Positions 1 to 9,374 of a DNA stretch of 64,000 nucleotides are shown here, piece after piece (the first letter of the stretch is position 1; every line of letters starts with the position of its first letter). The notes below the pieces were generated by a model, which saw nothing but the letters and a program-made list of their open reading frames with translations, had not been told where the DNA came from and did no database searches. The stretch spans positions 1 through 64,000 of the forward strand of contig NZ_CABPSC010000014.1 of the NCBI RefSeq assembly GCF_902459585.1. The letters run 5' to 3'. Made by a program: the position numbers and the translations under genes. This DNA comes from Pandoraea nosoerga (lineage in GTDB: Bacteria; Pseudomonadota; Gammaproteobacteria; Burkholderiales; Burkholderiaceae).

Positions 1-655
1 CGGGCCGGGCGGCCGCCGCCTGCGCGCCTGGTGGCTCGCGGCGGCGTTCGCGGCCGGCGTGGCGGCAGGCGCCGTGGCCTTGCCGCTGCTGTCCTCGCTG
101 CCAGGGGGCGCGCACAAGGGTGGCCCGGGCGAAGCGAGTGTCACGACTGCGTCGGCCGCCCCGCCGAAGTCGCCCCAGGGGGTGACGTGGGTGCGAGCCG
201 CCGCCGAATACCAGCAGATGTACGTGCGCGAGACGATCGCATCGCTGCGTGTGGACGAAAGCGAGACCGCGCGCACCGTGAGCGACATCCGCCGCGACGA
301 CAGGCTCGACGTGCGGGTGCCCGACCTGCGTGCGCAGGGCCTGACGTTCAAGCGCGTGCAGCGCCTGCGCTGGCAGGACCGCGCGCTGGTGCAGATCGTC
401 TATTTGCCCGAGCACGGCGATCCCGTGGCGCTGTGTCTGGTGCCCGACGCGCGCGCCGATCAGGGCGTGGCCGAGCAGCGGATCGAGCGCATGGGCGTGC
501 TCACGTGGCGCAAGGCGCAGATTGGCTACGCGCTGATCGGTGCGCCGGGATCGGTCGACCTCAAGGCCGTGGCCGACGCGCTCGCTAATGGGCCCGTCGC
601 GCCGCTCTACGGCTCGCTGATGGAGCGCGATCGGGAGGGCGGACGGGCGTCGTGA
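1..655 (+). CDS. anti-sigma factor, C-terminal part (5' end outside the window)
   Basis: The reading frame is open from the first bases of the window, so only the C-terminal part is present. It opens with a basic Arg-rich stretch and one hydrophobic membrane segment (about residues 9-30). An approximately 180-residue, presumably periplasmic domain follows, containing a 'RVQRLRWQDRALVQIVYL' block. A single TM followed by this kind of extracytoplasmic domain is the architecture of transmembrane anti-sigma factors that hold ECF sigma factors at the membrane. The zinc-binding N-terminal domain would lie upstream and is not seen. A sigma factor gene would be expected just before it. The family call is by resemblance only. 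The gene ends 73 bp before the convergent aldehyde dehydrogenase gene. Confidence 0.55.
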   Translation, partial: GPGGRRLRAWWLAAAFAAGVAAGAVALPLLSSLPGGAHKGGPGEASVTTASAAPPKSPQGVTWVRAAAEYQQMYVRETIASLRVDESETARTVSDIRRDDRLDVRVPDLRAQGLTFKRVQRLRWQDRALVQIVYLPEHGDPVALCLVPDARADQGVAEQRIERMGVLTWRKAQIGYALIGAPGSVDLKAVADALANGPVAPLYGSLMERDREGGRAS

Positions 656-728
656 GCCCTCGCAGCGCCAGGACGAAACGCCTTCGACATCGAGAAGACG
701 TTCGTCCTTTGCGGCGCGGTGTTCGCGA

Positions 729-2303
729 TCAGGCCTGTGAGAGCTCGCCGTCGCGCAGACGCCACAGACCCAGCGGGTTGCCATCGCGCAGGGCTTCGGG
801 CAACAGGGCGTCGGGCAGGTCCTGGTAGCACACCGGGCGCAGGAACCGGTCGATGGCCGTCGCGCCGACCGACGTGAACATGGCGTTCGACGTCGCGGGG
901 AACGGGCCGCCGTGCACCATGGCGTGGCACACCTCGACGCCGGTGGGCAAACCGTTGGCGAGAATGCGTCCGGCGCGCCGCTCCAGGCTTGGCAGCAGGC
1001 GCCGTGCGGCGTCGGTGTCGCCCGCGTCGAGCTGCAACGTGGCGGTGAGCTGACCTTCGAGCCGTTCGGTGACGGCGATCATCTCGTCGAGGGTGTCGCA
1101 CGCGATCACGATCGACGCCGGGCCGAAGACTTCCTCGTGCAACGTCGGGGTGGCGAGAAACCGGGCCGCCGTCGTGCGAAAGAGCGCTGCCTGTCCCTGG
1201 TATCCCGCGCCTGCCTGACCACGGCCGAGCAGCGTCACGTTCGGTTCGCTCGCCAGTCGCGCAATGCCCTTGTCGTAGGCCTGGTGAATGCCGGGTGTGA
1301 GCATCGTGCCCGCCGCCTTGGCCGCGAGCGCTTCGGCGGCCGTGCGGCAGAAGCGCTCGAGGGCGTCGCCGGCAAGTCCCAGGACCAGTCCCGGATTCGT
1401 GCAGAACTGGCCCACGCCCAGCGTGAGGGAGTCGACGAACGCGCGTGCGATGGCGTCTCCTCGCGCGGCAAGCGCCTCGGGCAGCACGTATACCGGATTG
1501 ATGCTGCTCATCTCGGCATAGACGGGAATGGGCACCGCGCGCGCCTGCGCGATGCGTTGCAGCGCCAGGCCGCCCGCGCGCGAACCGGTGAAGCCGACCG
1601 CCGCGATTGCCGGATGCGCGACGAGCGCTTCGCCCACGGCGCGCTCGCCCACGAGCAGCGAAAACACCCCTTCGGGCAGATCTTGCTGTTGCACGGCCGA
1701 GCGCACGGCGCGCGCTACGAGCTCGGACGTGCCGAGATGCGCCGGATGCGCCTTGACGATGACGGGGCAGCCGGCGGCGAACGCCGATGCCGTATCGCCG
1801 CCCGCGACCGAGAACGCAAGCGGGAAGTTGCTCGCCCCGAACACCGCGACAGGGCCGAGCCCGATCTTCGCGAGACGCAGATCGCTGCGCGGCAGCGGCT
1901 CACGCGCGGGTTGCGCCGGGTCGATGGTGGCGCGCAGGAAGTGGCCGTCGCGAACGACGCGCGCGAACATGCGCAACTGACCGACGGTGCGGGCGCGCTC
2001 GCCTTGCAGGCGCGCGAGCGGCAGCCCGCTCTCGGCATGCGCGCGTTCGAGCAGCGAGTCGCCCAGATCGAGAATGGCTTGCGCGACAGCTTCGAGGAAA
2101 GCCGCTCGCTTGGCGAGCGGCAGCGAGCGGAACGGATCGAAGGCCGCGCGGGCGAGTTCGCAGGCGCGCTCGACATCTTGCGCCGTGCCCGCGCCGAACG
2201 TCGGCGCGAGCGTTTCGCCACGCGCCGGGTCGAACGCTTCGAGCGTTCCGGCACTGCCGCGCACGTCGGCGCGGCCGATCAACATCTCACCGGTGATCTG
2301 CAT
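729..2303 (-). CDS. 2,5-dioxovalerate (alpha-ketoglutarate semialdehyde) dehydrogenase, NAD(P)+
   Basis: A 524-residue aldehyde dehydrogenase of the subfamily that oxidises alpha-ketoglutarate semialdehyde to 2-oxoglutarate, the last step of galactarate/glucarate (and pentose) oxidation. Visible ALDH landmarks are the Asn of 'GASNFPLAF' (about 159), the cofactor Lys in 'VKAHP' (184), the general base Glu in 'YAEMSS' (264) and the nucleophile Cys in 'GQFCTNPG' (301). The ATG at 2303 is preceded by an AAGGGG ribosome site. It lies 9 bp downstream of kdgD on the same strand, whose product makes its substrate, so the two form an operon. The subfamily is inferred from sequence plus context; the ALDH assignment itself is certain. 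Confidence 0.9.
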   Translation of the reverse strand: MQITGEMLIGRADVRGSAGTLEAFDPARGETLAPTFGAGTAQDVERACELARAAFDPFRSLPLAKRAAFLEAVAQAILDLGDSLLERAHAESGLPLARLQGERARTVGQLRMFARVVRDGHFLRATIDPAQPAREPLPRSDLRLAKIGLGPVAVFGASNFPLAFSVAGGDTASAFAAGCPVIVKAHPAHLGTSELVARAVRSAVQQQDLPEGVFSLLVGERAVGEALVAHPAIAAVGFTGSRAGGLALQRIAQARAVPIPVYAEMSSINPVYVLPEALAARGDAIARAFVDSLTLGVGQFCTNPGLVLGLAGDALERFCRTAAEALAAKAAGTMLTPGIHQAYDKGIARLASEPNVTLLGRGQAGAGYQGQAALFRTTAARFLATPTLHEEVFGPASIVIACDTLDEMIAVTERLEGQLTATLQLDAGDTDAARRLLPSLERRAGRILANGLPTGVEVCHAMVHGGPFPATSNAMFTSVGATAIDRFLRPVCYQDLPDALLPEALRDGNPLGLWRLRDGELSQA

Positions 2304-2312
2304 GGGCGCCCC

Positions 2313-3224
2313 TTAGCCTTCGACTTTCTGGATGAGGGCGTCGAGCGCTTCGAGCTCGGCCGGCAGCAGGTCGGTCAGCGGCGCGCGCACCGGACCGGCG
2401 TCGTGTCCCACGAGCTTCGCGCCTGCCTTCACGATGCTCACGGCATAGCCGGCGCGGCGGTTGCGGATTTCGAGGTAGGGCAGGAAGAACGTGTCGAGCA
2501 GATGGCCGATCGTGTCCTGATCGTTTTCGCACACGGCCCGGTAGAACTTCATTGCCGTTTTCGGGATGAAGTTGAACACGGCCGACGAATAGACCGGCAC
2601 GCCCAGCGCGCGATACGCCGCGGCATAGACTTCGGCCGTCGGCAGCCCGCCCAGATACGAGAACCGATCGCCCATGCGGCGACGAATCTGCACCATGCGT
2701 TCGATGTCGCCCACGCCATCCTTGAAGCCGATCAGATTCGGGCATTTCTCGGCGAGGCGCTCGAGTTCGTCGGCGCCGAGTTTCGAATTCGCACGGTTGT
2801 AGACGATCACGCCGATCTTCACCGAACGGCATACCTGTTCGACGTGCGCGGCGATCCCGTCGAGGCTGGCTTCGGTGAGGTAGTGCGGCATCAGCAGCAC
2901 GCCCTTGGCGCCCAGGCGCTCGGCTTCCTGTGCGTATTCGATGGCCAGGCGGGTCGGGCCGCCCGCTCCCGCGAGAATCGGCACCTTGCCCGCGCAGGTG
3001 TCGACCGCGGTCTTGATCACGGCACTGTAGTCCTGCGGTGTGAGCGAGAAGAATTCGCCCGTGCCACCCGCCGCGAAGAGCGCCGTCGCGCCGAACGGCG
3101 CCAGCCACTCCAGACGCGCCGCATAGCCGCGCGCGTTGAAGTCGCCATTGGCGTGAAAGTCGGTCACGGGGAAAGACAACAAGCCGTCGGAGACGATCTG
3201 CTTGAGTTCTTGAGGTGCGGTCAT
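2313..3224 (-). CDS. kdgD: 5-dehydro-4-deoxyglucarate dehydratase
   Basis: A 303-residue member of the DHDPS/NAL aldolase superfamily that dehydrates and decarboxylates 5-keto-4-deoxy-D-glucarate to 2,5-dioxovalerate. The TIM-barrel signatures '[10 protein letters not shown]' (about 53-62), the catalytic Tyr in 'VYNRAN' (142) and the Schiff-base Lys in 'GFKDGVGD' (168) are all present. Length is typical. It is the first gene of the leftward operon and sits head-to-head with garD, which supplies its substrate, across a shared control region. The ATG at 3224 has a GGAA ribosome site. Confidence 0.95.
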   Translation of the reverse strand: MTAPQELKQIVSDGLLSFPVTDFHANGDFNARGYAARLEWLAPFGATALFAAGGTGEFFSLTPQDYSAVIKTAVDTCAGKVPILAGAGGPTRLAIEYAQEAERLGAKGVLLMPHYLTEASLDGIAAHVEQVCRSVKIGVIVYNRANSKLGADELERLAEKCPNLIGFKDGVGDIERMVQIRRRMGDRFSYLGGLPTAEVYAAAYRALGVPVYSSAVFNFIPKTAMKFYRAVCENDQDTIGHLLDTFFLPYLEIRNRRAGYAVSIVKAGAKLVGHDAGPVRAPLTDLLPAELEALDALIQKVEG

Positions 3225-3298
3225 TTCCAGAGTTCCTGTCGGCCCGCGGGGCCGGATTCGGTGATTGAGAAGGCGCTCGAACCCGCGCTTGGCGCTGA

Positions 3299-3318
3299 GT
3301 TATATGTCATCGTATAAC
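3299..3318. promoter_or_regulatory. operator-like palindrome 1 (FadR-type GntR pattern)
   Basis: GTTATATGTCATCGTATAAC is a near-perfect inverted repeat (GTTATATG / CGTATAAC) about 75 bp upstream of the kdgD start. An additional ATGTCAT follows at 3319-3325, repeating that at 3304-3310. FadR-subfamily GntR repressors of sugar-acid catabolism typically bind such short AT-containing palindromes. The cognate regulator gene is not in this window. Confidence 0.55.
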
Positions 3319-3454
3319 ATGTCATTCGAGCGAACAAGAGGTGAGTGCCGTCGGGGACAGTGGTATAAACCCGCAAAAGCTATCGAAAAGCGCGATCGAG
3401 GGATTCTCCCGGGGCGTCGAAGGCCATGAAAGGCCGAGCGTCGGGAGAATTCTA

Positions 3455-3474
3455 GATGTATGATGACGCATAAG
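3455..3474. promoter_or_regulatory. operator-like palindrome 2 (same pattern)
   Basis: Read on the minus strand, CTTATGCGTCATCATACATC matches site 1 at 14 of 20 positions, keeping TTAT, GTCATC and TA. It lies about 115 bp upstream of the garD start. The pair suggests one regulator controls both divergent units. Confidence 0.45.
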
Positions 3475-3587
3475 TGACGGGTGGTTGAAGCGGCATCAAC
3501 GACGCCCGCGGTCATTGCGACGTGTCGCGCCTTCTGGCAGGTGCGCGCGTCGTTTATCGTCAAGGAAAGTGCAGAGGAGCGAGCAAC

Positions 3588-5222
3588 ATGGCAGCAACGA
3601 CGCCGAAGGGCGACTCAGGGCAGTCGGGCGGCAAGGACGTGGCCGGCGCGGCTGGCGCTGCGCGGGCGGACGCGCCGCGCTACATCCGCATGCAGTCGGA
3701 GGACAACGTCGCCATTGTCGTGAACGACGGCGGTCTGCCCGCAGGCAGCCGTTTCCCGGACGGGCTCACGCTCGTGGACGCGGTGCCGCAGGGGCACAAG
3801 GTAGCGCTGACCGATCTGGCGCAGGGCGCGCCGGTGATTCGTTACGGCGTGGTGATCGGCTACGCGGCGCGCGCGCTGCCCGCCGGCAGTTGGGTGAACG
3901 AGCGCAATCTGACGATGCCCGAGGCGCCGTCGCTCGACCGTCTGCCCATCGCGAACCGAGTGCCGGCCGCGCTGCCGCCGCTCGAAGGGTTCACGTTCGA
4001 GGGGTATCGCAATGCCGACGGCTCGGTCGGCACGCGCAACATTCTCGCGATCACGACGACCGTGCAATGCGTGGCGGGGGTGGTGGAGTTCGCCGTCAAA
4101 CGCATCAAGGAGACGCTGCTGCCGCAGTATCCGAACGTCGACGACGTGGTGGCGCTGGAGCACACCTACGGCTGCGGTGTGGCCATCGACGCGCCGGATG
4201 CGGTGGTGCCGATCCGCACGCTGCGCAATATCTCCACCAATCCGAACTTCGGCGGCGAAGTGATGGTGGTGAGCCTGGGGTGCGAGAAGCTGCAGCCCGA
4301 GCGTCTGCTGCCGGCGGGCAGCATTCCTATCGAAAGCACGGACGGCCAGGGTCGGCCCGACACCGTGTGTCTGCAGGACGAGGCGCACGTCGGCTTCCTC
4401 TCGATGATCGATTCGATCCTCGCGACCGCGCGCGTGCATCTCGAGCGGCTCAATGCGCGGCGTCGCGAGACGGTGCCGGCGTCCGAGCTCGTGGTCGGCG
4501 TGCAGTGCGGCGGCAGCGACGCGTTCTCTGGCGTCACCGCCAATCCCGCCGTGGGCTTCGCCACCGATCTGCTCGTGCGCGCCGGGGCGACGGTCATGTT
4601 CTCGGAGGTCACCGAAGTGCGCGACGGAATCGACCAATTGACCTCGCGCGCCGCGACCCCCGAAGTGGCCGAAGCGATGATTCGCGAGATGGCCTGGTAC
4701 GACGCGTATCTCGAGCGCGGTCGCGTGGACCGCAGCGCGAACACCACGCCCGGCAATAAGCGCGGCGGCCTGTCGAACATCGTGGAAAAAGCGATGGGCT
4801 CGATCGTGAAGTCGGGCACCGGGCCGATTCATGGCGTGGTCTCGCCCGGCGACAAGCTCGATCGCACGCGCCAGCGCGGCCTCATTTACGCGGCCACGCC
4901 CGCGAGCGATTTCATTTGCGGCACGCTGCAACTGGCGGCGGGCATCAATCTGCACGTCTTCACAACCGGGCGCGGCACCCCCTACGGGCTGGCGGAAGTG
5001 CCTGTCATCAAGGTGGCGACGCGCTCGGATCTTGCGCGCCGCTGGCACGATCTGATGGACGTCGACGCGGGACGCATCGCGACAGGCGAGGCCACCATCG
5101 AGGACGTGGGCTGGCAGCTCTTTCACCTGATGCTCGCCGTGGCCAGCGGCGAGAAGACCTGGGCCGAACGATGGGGGCTGCACAACGCGCTCACGCTGTT
5201 CAACCCCGCGCCGGTGACCTGA
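3588..5222 (+). CDS. garD: galactarate dehydratase
   Basis: A 544-residue UxaA-family hydro-lyase that converts galactarate (meso-galactarate) to 5-keto-4-deoxyglucarate. An N-terminal SAF-like domain (about 30-110, '[15 protein letters not shown]') is followed by the large catalytic domain, with '[11 protein letters not shown]', '[13 protein letters not shown]', '[11 protein letters not shown]' and '[21 protein letters not shown]' as family signatures. The conserved Cys residues are those that hold the metal in this family. The start was set at the ATG with a GAGGAG ribosome site 8 bp upstream rather than at a GC-rich in-frame extension beginning at 3522. It is divergent from kdgD and the dehydrogenase, and the three together take galactarate to 2-oxoglutarate. 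No transporter or glucarate dehydratase is seen nearby. Confidence 0.95.
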   Translation: MAATTPKGDSGQSGGKDVAGAAGAARADAPRYIRMQSEDNVAIVVNDGGLPAGSRFPDGLTLVDAVPQGHKVALTDLAQGAPVIRYGVVIGYAARALPAGSWVNERNLTMPEAPSLDRLPIANRVPAALPPLEGFTFEGYRNADGSVGTRNILAITTTVQCVAGVVEFAVKRIKETLLPQYPNVDDVVALEHTYGCGVAIDAPDAVVPIRTLRNISTNPNFGGEVMVVSLGCEKLQPERLLPAGSIPIESTDGQGRPDTVCLQDEAHVGFLSMIDSILATARVHLERLNARRRETVPASELVVGVQCGGSDAFSGVTANPAVGFATDLLVRAGATVMFSEVTEVRDGIDQLTSRAATPEVAEAMIREMAWYDAYLERGRVDRSANTTPGNKRGGLSNIVEKAMGSIVKSGTGPIHGVVSPGDKLDRTRQRGLIYAATPASDFICGTLQLAAGINLHVFTTGRGTPYGLAEVPVIKVATRSDLARRWHDLMDVDAGRIATGEATIEDVGWQLFHLMLAVASGEKTWAERWGLHNALTLFNPAPVT

Positions 5223-5270
5223 GGCGAGGGGGTGACGCGCGACGCCACATGCAGGCGCGGCGCGCGAGGC

Positions 5271-5747
5271 TCAGAGGTCCGCTTGCGTCCTCGCGAGCCC
5301 GAACTCGAGCATGGCCGGCACGAAGCAGTGATTGAGCGTGTCGCGGCGCGAGAGCTTCGTGAGCACGTAGCGTCGAAATGGCGTGAGCGTCGCCCAGTCG
5401 CTGACCTCGGGCGGCAGCAGGTCGGCCATCTCGCATTGCCTGAGCAACCCCGGGGGCAGGGCGTTCGTGTCGCGCCACGCTTCGGGCGCGGGGTCGACGC
5501 TGCGCTCGATCGCCTTGCCCAGATGCCGCCGTGCGATCTCGTCGAGGCGCGCGGCGAAGTCGTCGTCGCCAGGCGGGCACGACGCGAGCGTCTCGCGCGC
5601 TTGCTGCGGCAGTGACTGCCAGTCCGTCAGCGACAGGTGCTGGCCGTTCCGATCCAGATTGAAGCGAATCGCCATCGTGATGAACTTCAGGTTCTCGCAG
5701 GCTTCGATCTCGAAGACGAAGATCGGCAAACGCTGATAAAGATGCAT
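5271..5747 (-). CDS. nitrate reductase-associated protein family (NarM-like)
   Basis: A 158-residue cytosolic protein with the hallmark N-terminal layout of the nitrate-reductase-associated family: 'FVFEIEACENLKFITMAIRFNLD' with 'LSLTDWQSLP' about 15 residues on. A C-terminal helical part contains 'LTPFRRYVLTKLSR'. In cyanobacteria a family member (NarM) is needed for active nitrate reductase. No nitrate assimilation gene is in this window, so the role here is open. The ATG at 5747 has AGGAG 8 bp upstream. The gene converges on garD with 48 bp between the stops. Confidence 0.7.
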   Translation of the reverse strand: MHLYQRLPIFVFEIEACENLKFITMAIRFNLDRNGQHLSLTDWQSLPQQARETLASCPPGDDDFAARLDEIARRHLGKAIERSVDPAPEAWRDTNALPPGLLRQCEMADLLPPEVSDWATLTPFRRYVLTKLSRRDTLNHCFVPAMLEFGLARTQADL

Positions 5748-6177
5748 GACGGATACTCCTCGCGTGGCGACGTATGGCGTGCCGTCGATTGTACTCGCGG
5801 CTTGGCGGGCGTGACGGTGGCCCGCGCCGTGTGACGGGATGCCGGCGGCCTTGCCGACGTCTTCTGCATCGATGGCTTGGGAAACGTCTGAATTTTGTGC
5901 GGGAGCAAAGGCTAGCGGAACCGGTCCGGAACCGACGCCGCACGGGGCGTGGGCTCGATCGGCACGTCGTTTCCCAAGGGGGAACGAGAGTGCGCGCTCT
6001 GCATCGTTGTGAATAATCCTAGCGTCCCGAAGTCTTCCGCAGGCGCCGCAGGCTTATTTGAGGTAGACGCTTTTGTCATCGCGCCGACGAGGTGCCTGGC
6101 GCGAGCGGCTGTCTCCCGGGGCACCGTCGCCTGCGTCACTTGCCATGCTGCAAACGCTGCATTCGCCAGGAGCCGCC
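5748..6177. other. intergenic stretch with no recognised feature
   Basis: This 430-bp stretch lies between the divergent NarM-like gene and the small gene at 6178. The sequence around 5876-6060 is noticeably more AT-rich than the flanks and may hold the promoter of the rightward pair, but no clear -35/-10 combination or hairpin was found. Open frames crossing it lack ribosome sites and look fortuitous. Confidence 0.4.
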
Positions 6178-6492
6178 ATGCCCGCCCGTCCTTCGTCCCC
6201 GCCGTTCCCTTTCCTTCCCGTCGTGCTGACGTCGCCCCCGGCCGCGCGCACGCGTGCGTCGTCGTCATCTGACGCGACGGTGCGCACGAATCGTCCACCC
6301 ACGACTCGTTCACCGAAAGCCGAGGCGGCCGACGCCTCGCGTGCTGTCGCCAACGCCAGGCCGCGCACGAGCCAACGCGCGGGCGTGGCGTTGGCGCCGC
6401 CCGCACCGGGCATCGATGGCGGAGTGCGCGTGGAGATCGTGCGCCGTATCGCCCGCGATGAAGTGACGTTGCTCGGCGCGATCGTTCGATGA
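6178..6492 (+). CDS. small Pro/Ser/Ala-rich protein, coupled to the next gene
   Basis: A 104-residue frame starting at an ATG with AGGAG about 6 bp upstream. The first two thirds are low-complexity (Pro, Ser, Thr, Ala and Arg-rich) and the last 25 residues look ordered ('VRVEIVRRIARDEVTLLGAIVR'). Its TGA overlaps the ATG of the next gene in an ATGA, the arrangement of translationally coupled genes; this is the main reason to believe it. There are no Cys residues and no clear signal peptide or membrane segment. I do not recognise the family. It could be a small partner or precursor peptide of the following protein, or an over-called GC-rich frame. Confidence 0.45.
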   Translation: MPARPSSPPFPFLPVVLTSPPAARTRASSSSDATVRTNRPPTTRSPKAEAADASRAVANARPRTSQRAGVALAPPAPGIDGGVRVEIVRRIARDEVTLLGAIVR

Positions 6493-7487
6493 GTCCGACG
6501 CCCGATACGTCAGCCATGCCCGCCACGTCCGCCGTGCCGGACGCCGGCGGCGCCCCGCGCATTGCCACGGCGTCGGGCAACGCGGTATGGGCGATGGTCT
6601 CGCCGCACGCGCGGTGGGCGAGCGACGCGAACACCGTCACGGTGTCGAGCTCCGAGGTCTCCTGCTCGGTGCATGGGGCCGCCGACGACGCCATGCTCTG
6701 GCTCGAGCGCATGCGGCACGGCGTGCTGCTCGCCGAAGCGCCCGCGCCGGGTACGTGGCTGGCGGCGCTCGTCGACGAAGATCTCGTGCATTTGCTGCCC
6801 GCCACGCACCCCGATGTGATTCCGGCCTTCGGGCGCATCTGCGACGCGTGGGTGCGCGGCGTTTTCGCCGTGCCGTTCTGGGCGCGGTTCCTCGCGGGCG
6901 AGTCGAGCGAGATCCAGGTGCTCGCGTTTCTCGCGCAGCTCTATCACCGCGCGGCGGGCGCGGACGTCCATTATCGGATCGCGGTCGAGCGATGCACCGA
7001 CGCCGTGCTGCGGCCAATGCTCCTGCGCCAGTATCGAGAGCAGCGCGGGCAGGCGACGATGCTCGCCGCCGGGCTGCTGCGCTGCGGACCCGCGGCGCGC
7101 ACGTTTCTCGACAGCGGTGCCTTCGACGCCACGCATGCGCTGATCGATTTCATCATCGACGCGGCAGGCGACATGCCGACCTACGTCGGATGCTGCTCGC
7201 TATGTCAGGCTCCGGCCACGCTGCGCGCGGCGAGCGAAATCGAAGCGCAATTCGACGAGCTCGCGCAACGCTATCCATTTGCCGCCGAGGGCTTCGCGGC
7301 GGTGTGCGCGCACGCGCGGCACGATGCGAGCGTGTGCGGCGGCGCGCCGCTGCTCGCGCAATGGGTCGAGGAGGCAGGCGTGCCCGACACCGCGGCGCGA
7401 CTGCGTTGGCTGCGCGGCGCCCATGGCGTTGCGGCCGCCTACCGGACGATGTTCGAAGCGCTGCACCGGCTCGACGAAGACGTCTGA
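6489..7487 (+). CDS. helical protein, possibly heme-oxygenase-like (TenA/PqqC) fold, function unknown
   Basis: A 332-residue, mostly alpha-helical cytosolic protein. The middle part (about 135-220), with 'FLAQLYHRAAGADVHY', 'LRPMLLRQYREQRGQ' and 'ATHALIDFI', has the spacing of heme-oxygenase-like diiron/TenA proteins. Those normally carry Glu-x-x-Gly-His where this one has 'REQRGQ', so a key metal or substrate His appears to be missing. A 'CCSLC' cluster lies at about 237-241. It starts inside the stop of the small gene upstream (ATGA) and has no ribosome site of its own, so it is probably translated by coupling. The fold assignment is tentative; no substrate can be named. Confidence 0.5.
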   Translation: MSPTPDTSAMPATSAVPDAGGAPRIATASGNAVWAMVSPHARWASDANTVTVSSSEVSCSVHGAADDAMLWLERMRHGVLLAEAPAPGTWLAALVDEDLVHLLPATHPDVIPAFGRICDAWVRGVFAVPFWARFLAGESSEIQVLAFLAQLYHRAAGADVHYRIAVERCTDAVLRPMLLRQYREQRGQATMLAAGLLRCGPAARTFLDSGAFDATHALIDFIIDAAGDMPTYVGCCSLCQAPATLRAASEIEAQFDELAQRYPFAAEGFAAVCAHARHDASVCGGAPLLAQWVEEAGVPDTAARLRWLRGAHGVAAAYRTMFEALHRLDEDV

Positions 7488-7552
7488 GCGGGGCGCCGGG
7501 CAATATTCGATTCGGGCAACCCATCATGTCCCCGAACGGGGCGCGCGACTCG

Positions 7553-7558
7553 TATAAT
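7553..7558 (+). promoter_or_regulatory. -10 box of the DMT transporter gene
   Basis: A perfect TATAAT lies 53 bp before the ATG at 7611. No convincing -35 hexamer is at the usual distance. Its position argues against the upstream in-frame ATG at 7557, which would overlap the -10 box. Confidence 0.5.
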
Positions 7559-7610
7559 GGCGCTCCAACGGCGGGGGCGGTTGCGGCTTCGCGTCGTCTG
7601 CCCCCTGACC

Positions 7611-8504
7611 ATGACAACCCATCTCGCCTACCTCGCCGCGCTCGGTGCCGCGCTCTGCTGGGCCTGCAGCGGCATGATCGCCATCACGCCCGTGCGCCAG
7701 GCCGGCTCCTTCGCGTTCAACTACGCTCGCATGCTGCTGGTCTTCGCGATGCTCCTCGCGGCGCTCGCGGTACTGAGCGGCTGGCCTTCGCTGACGCTGG
7801 AGCAGTGGCTGCGGCTGACGGCGTCAGGGCTGATTGGCATTCTGGTGGGCGACACGATCCTTTACACGTCACTCGGCCGGCTCGGGCCGCGACGCAACTC
7901 CATCATCTTTGCGACGAATGCCCCGATGACGGCGGTGCTCGGTTACTGCTGGCTCGGCGAGGCGCTGGGCTGGCAGGCCGTGGCGGGGGTGGCGCTGGTG
8001 ACGGCCGGCGTCGCGATGGCGATCGCGTTCGGCGGCCGCCGCGAGGACGCGCATCACTGGGAGTCGGTGCGAGGCGACGTGCGTGTGGGCGTCGCCATCG
8101 GCCTGACGGCGGCGCTGTGCCATTCGATCGGCACGTTGATCGCGAAGCCGGTGATGGCGGCGGGCGTTGACCCGGTCGGTGCGTCGGCAGTGCGCGTGGG
8201 CGTGTCGGCGCTGGGGCTGACGATCGTGGCGGCGCGGCGCGGGCGCGCCGTGTTCTCGGCGTTCACGCCGGGCACGCTGGCATTGACGGCGGCGTCGGGC
8301 TTCGTGGGCGTGGCGCTGGGCATGACGCTGTTGCTCTACGGCATGGGGCACGGCAACACGGGCGTGATTGCGACGCTCTCGGCCACGACGCCGGTCATGG
8401 TCCTGCCACTGCTGTGGATGCGGACGCGTCAGCGCCCGGCGCCCGGCGCCTGGTGGGGCGCGCTGATCGCGAGCGCCGGCGTGGCGCTGATCTTCAACCG
8501 GTGA
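7611..8504 (+). CDS. DMT-superfamily (EamA) transporter
   Basis: A 297-residue inner-membrane protein with ten predicted hydrophobic segments arranged as two EamA repeats (about 5-140 and 160-297). Typical features are 'ALCWACSGMIAITPVRQAG' in TM1, 'GDTILYTSLGRLGPRRNSII' and 'APMTAVLGYCWLGEAL' in repeat 1, and 'GMTLLLYGMGHGNTGVIATLSATTPV' in repeat 2. Members export metabolites, amino acids or nucleotide-sugars; the substrate cannot be read from sequence. The start was chosen because the first TM begins right after it and a TATAAT box lies upstream. Confidence 0.85.
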   Translation: MTTHLAYLAALGAALCWACSGMIAITPVRQAGSFAFNYARMLLVFAMLLAALAVLSGWPSLTLEQWLRLTASGLIGILVGDTILYTSLGRLGPRRNSIIFATNAPMTAVLGYCWLGEALGWQAVAGVALVTAGVAMAIAFGGRREDAHHWESVRGDVRVGVAIGLTAALCHSIGTLIAKPVMAAGVDPVGASAVRVGVSALGLTIVAARRGRAVFSAFTPGTLALTAASGFVGVALGMTLLLYGMGHGNTGVIATLSATTPVMVLPLLWMRTRQRPAPGAWWGALIASAGVALIFNR

Positions 8505-8540
8505 GCTGGCCGACCCGCGCGCTCCTGCGCGCTGACGCGC

Positions 8541-9374
8541 TCAACGCGTGAGCGGCGATTGCAGCGGATCGGAGTTTTGACGTGCGATATCGGGCGCGGT
8601 CACTGCGGCCATCGCGGGTGGGGCCGGCGGCGCGTCCGTGCGCGGGCGCGCCGGCGTGAGCAGGCGACGCAGCCAGGCGGCCAGGCGTTCCAGCACGCCC
8701 GGATCGTCGTTGAACAGTTCGGGGCGCAGCACGCGCAGGTAATCGAGAATCTGTTCGGCTTCCTGACTACCGACCGAGCCATAGATCACGGCGAGATCGA
8801 GCAGCGCGCGCAGTTCGCCGAGTTTCTCCCGCGCCTGCAGCGAGCGGGCAGTCTCCACGGCGCGCTTGGCCTCGAATACGCGCTCGCGCAGCACCGAAGC
8901 GGTGCGCCACGCGGGCGTCTGCAGCGTGGCTTCGAGCGTGCGCAGGTCCTGTGCGGAGCTCACGATCTGCCCGGCGAGCGATTCGACGATGCGCTCCTCT
9001 CCCTTTGCCTCGCGCACGATGCCCTCGGCCCAGCGGCTCGCCTGACGCGACATGTCCTCGCGCGTCCATTCGGGGCGGGAGACGAAATAGAAACCGTGCT
9101 GGCGCGCCTGATTGAGAATGATCGAGACGACGTCCGGAAACTGCTTGTCGAAGGTGCGTTTGGCCCACGCGTAGTGACCGCCCGCGAGCAATTGCGCCAC
9201 GGCGGCTTCGGTAAGCGGCACGGTGCTGTCGAGCAGCCGGGCGCGCAGGAAGTCGTCGAAGGGCGGCGGCGTGAAGTGACGGTCGACGGCGGCGGAGATG
9301 CGCACGAAGGCGTCGAAATCCTTCTTGAGGTCGGCGAGGGCACTATCGGACAGGGTGAGGGCAATGCGGCTCAT
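8541..9374 (-). CDS. conserved hypothetical cytosolic protein
   Basis: A 277-residue protein, largely helical by composition, with no signal peptide, TM segment or Cys-rich site. It carries 'FDDFLRARLLDSTVPLTEAAVAQLL', a charged central region with 'TREDMSRQASRWAEGIVREAKGEERIVESLAGQI', 'AREKLGELRALLDLAVIYGSVGSQEAEQILDYLRVLRPELF', and a Pro/Ala-rich disordered tail. I do not recognise the family. The start is at an ATG preceded by GGGAG about 8 bp away; the frame stays open far upstream only because of high GC. It is convergent with the DMT transporter gene, with no operon partner. Confidence 0.65.
   Translation of the reverse strand: MSRIALTLSDSALADLKKDFDAFVRISAAVDRHFTPPPFDDFLRARLLDSTVPLTEAAVAQLLAGGHYAWAKRTFDKQFPDVVSIILNQARQHGFYFVSRPEWTREDMSRQASRWAEGIVREAKGEERIVESLAGQIVSSAQDLRTLEATLQTPAWRTASVLRERVFEAKRAVETARSLQAREKLGELRALLDLAVIYGSVGSQEAEQILDYLRVLRPELFNDDPGVLERLAAWLRRLLTPARPRTDAPPAPPAMAAVTAPDIARQNSDPLQSPLTR

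Larger units (their letters stand above)
3225..3587. promoter_or_regulatory. divergent control region between kdgD and garD
   Basis: This 363-bp gene-free stretch separates the leftward kdgD operon from rightward garD and is less GC-rich than its flanks. It holds two related operator-like sequences (3299-3318 and 3455-3474), one near each gene, listed separately. No additional gene is convincing here. It must contain the promoters of both transcription units, though I could not identify a clean sigma-70 pair with confidence. Confidence 0.6.

Noticed and set aside
912-3317. A long rightward open frame antisense to the aldehyde dehydrogenase and kdgD
   Set aside because: It is a shadow of two unmistakable enzymes on the other strand; its product is compositionally biased and matches nothing.
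5912-6838. A leftward 308-codon frame opposite the small coupled gene
   Set aside because: It crosses two transcription units, has no ribosome site, and the plus-strand frames are supported by the ATGA coupling.
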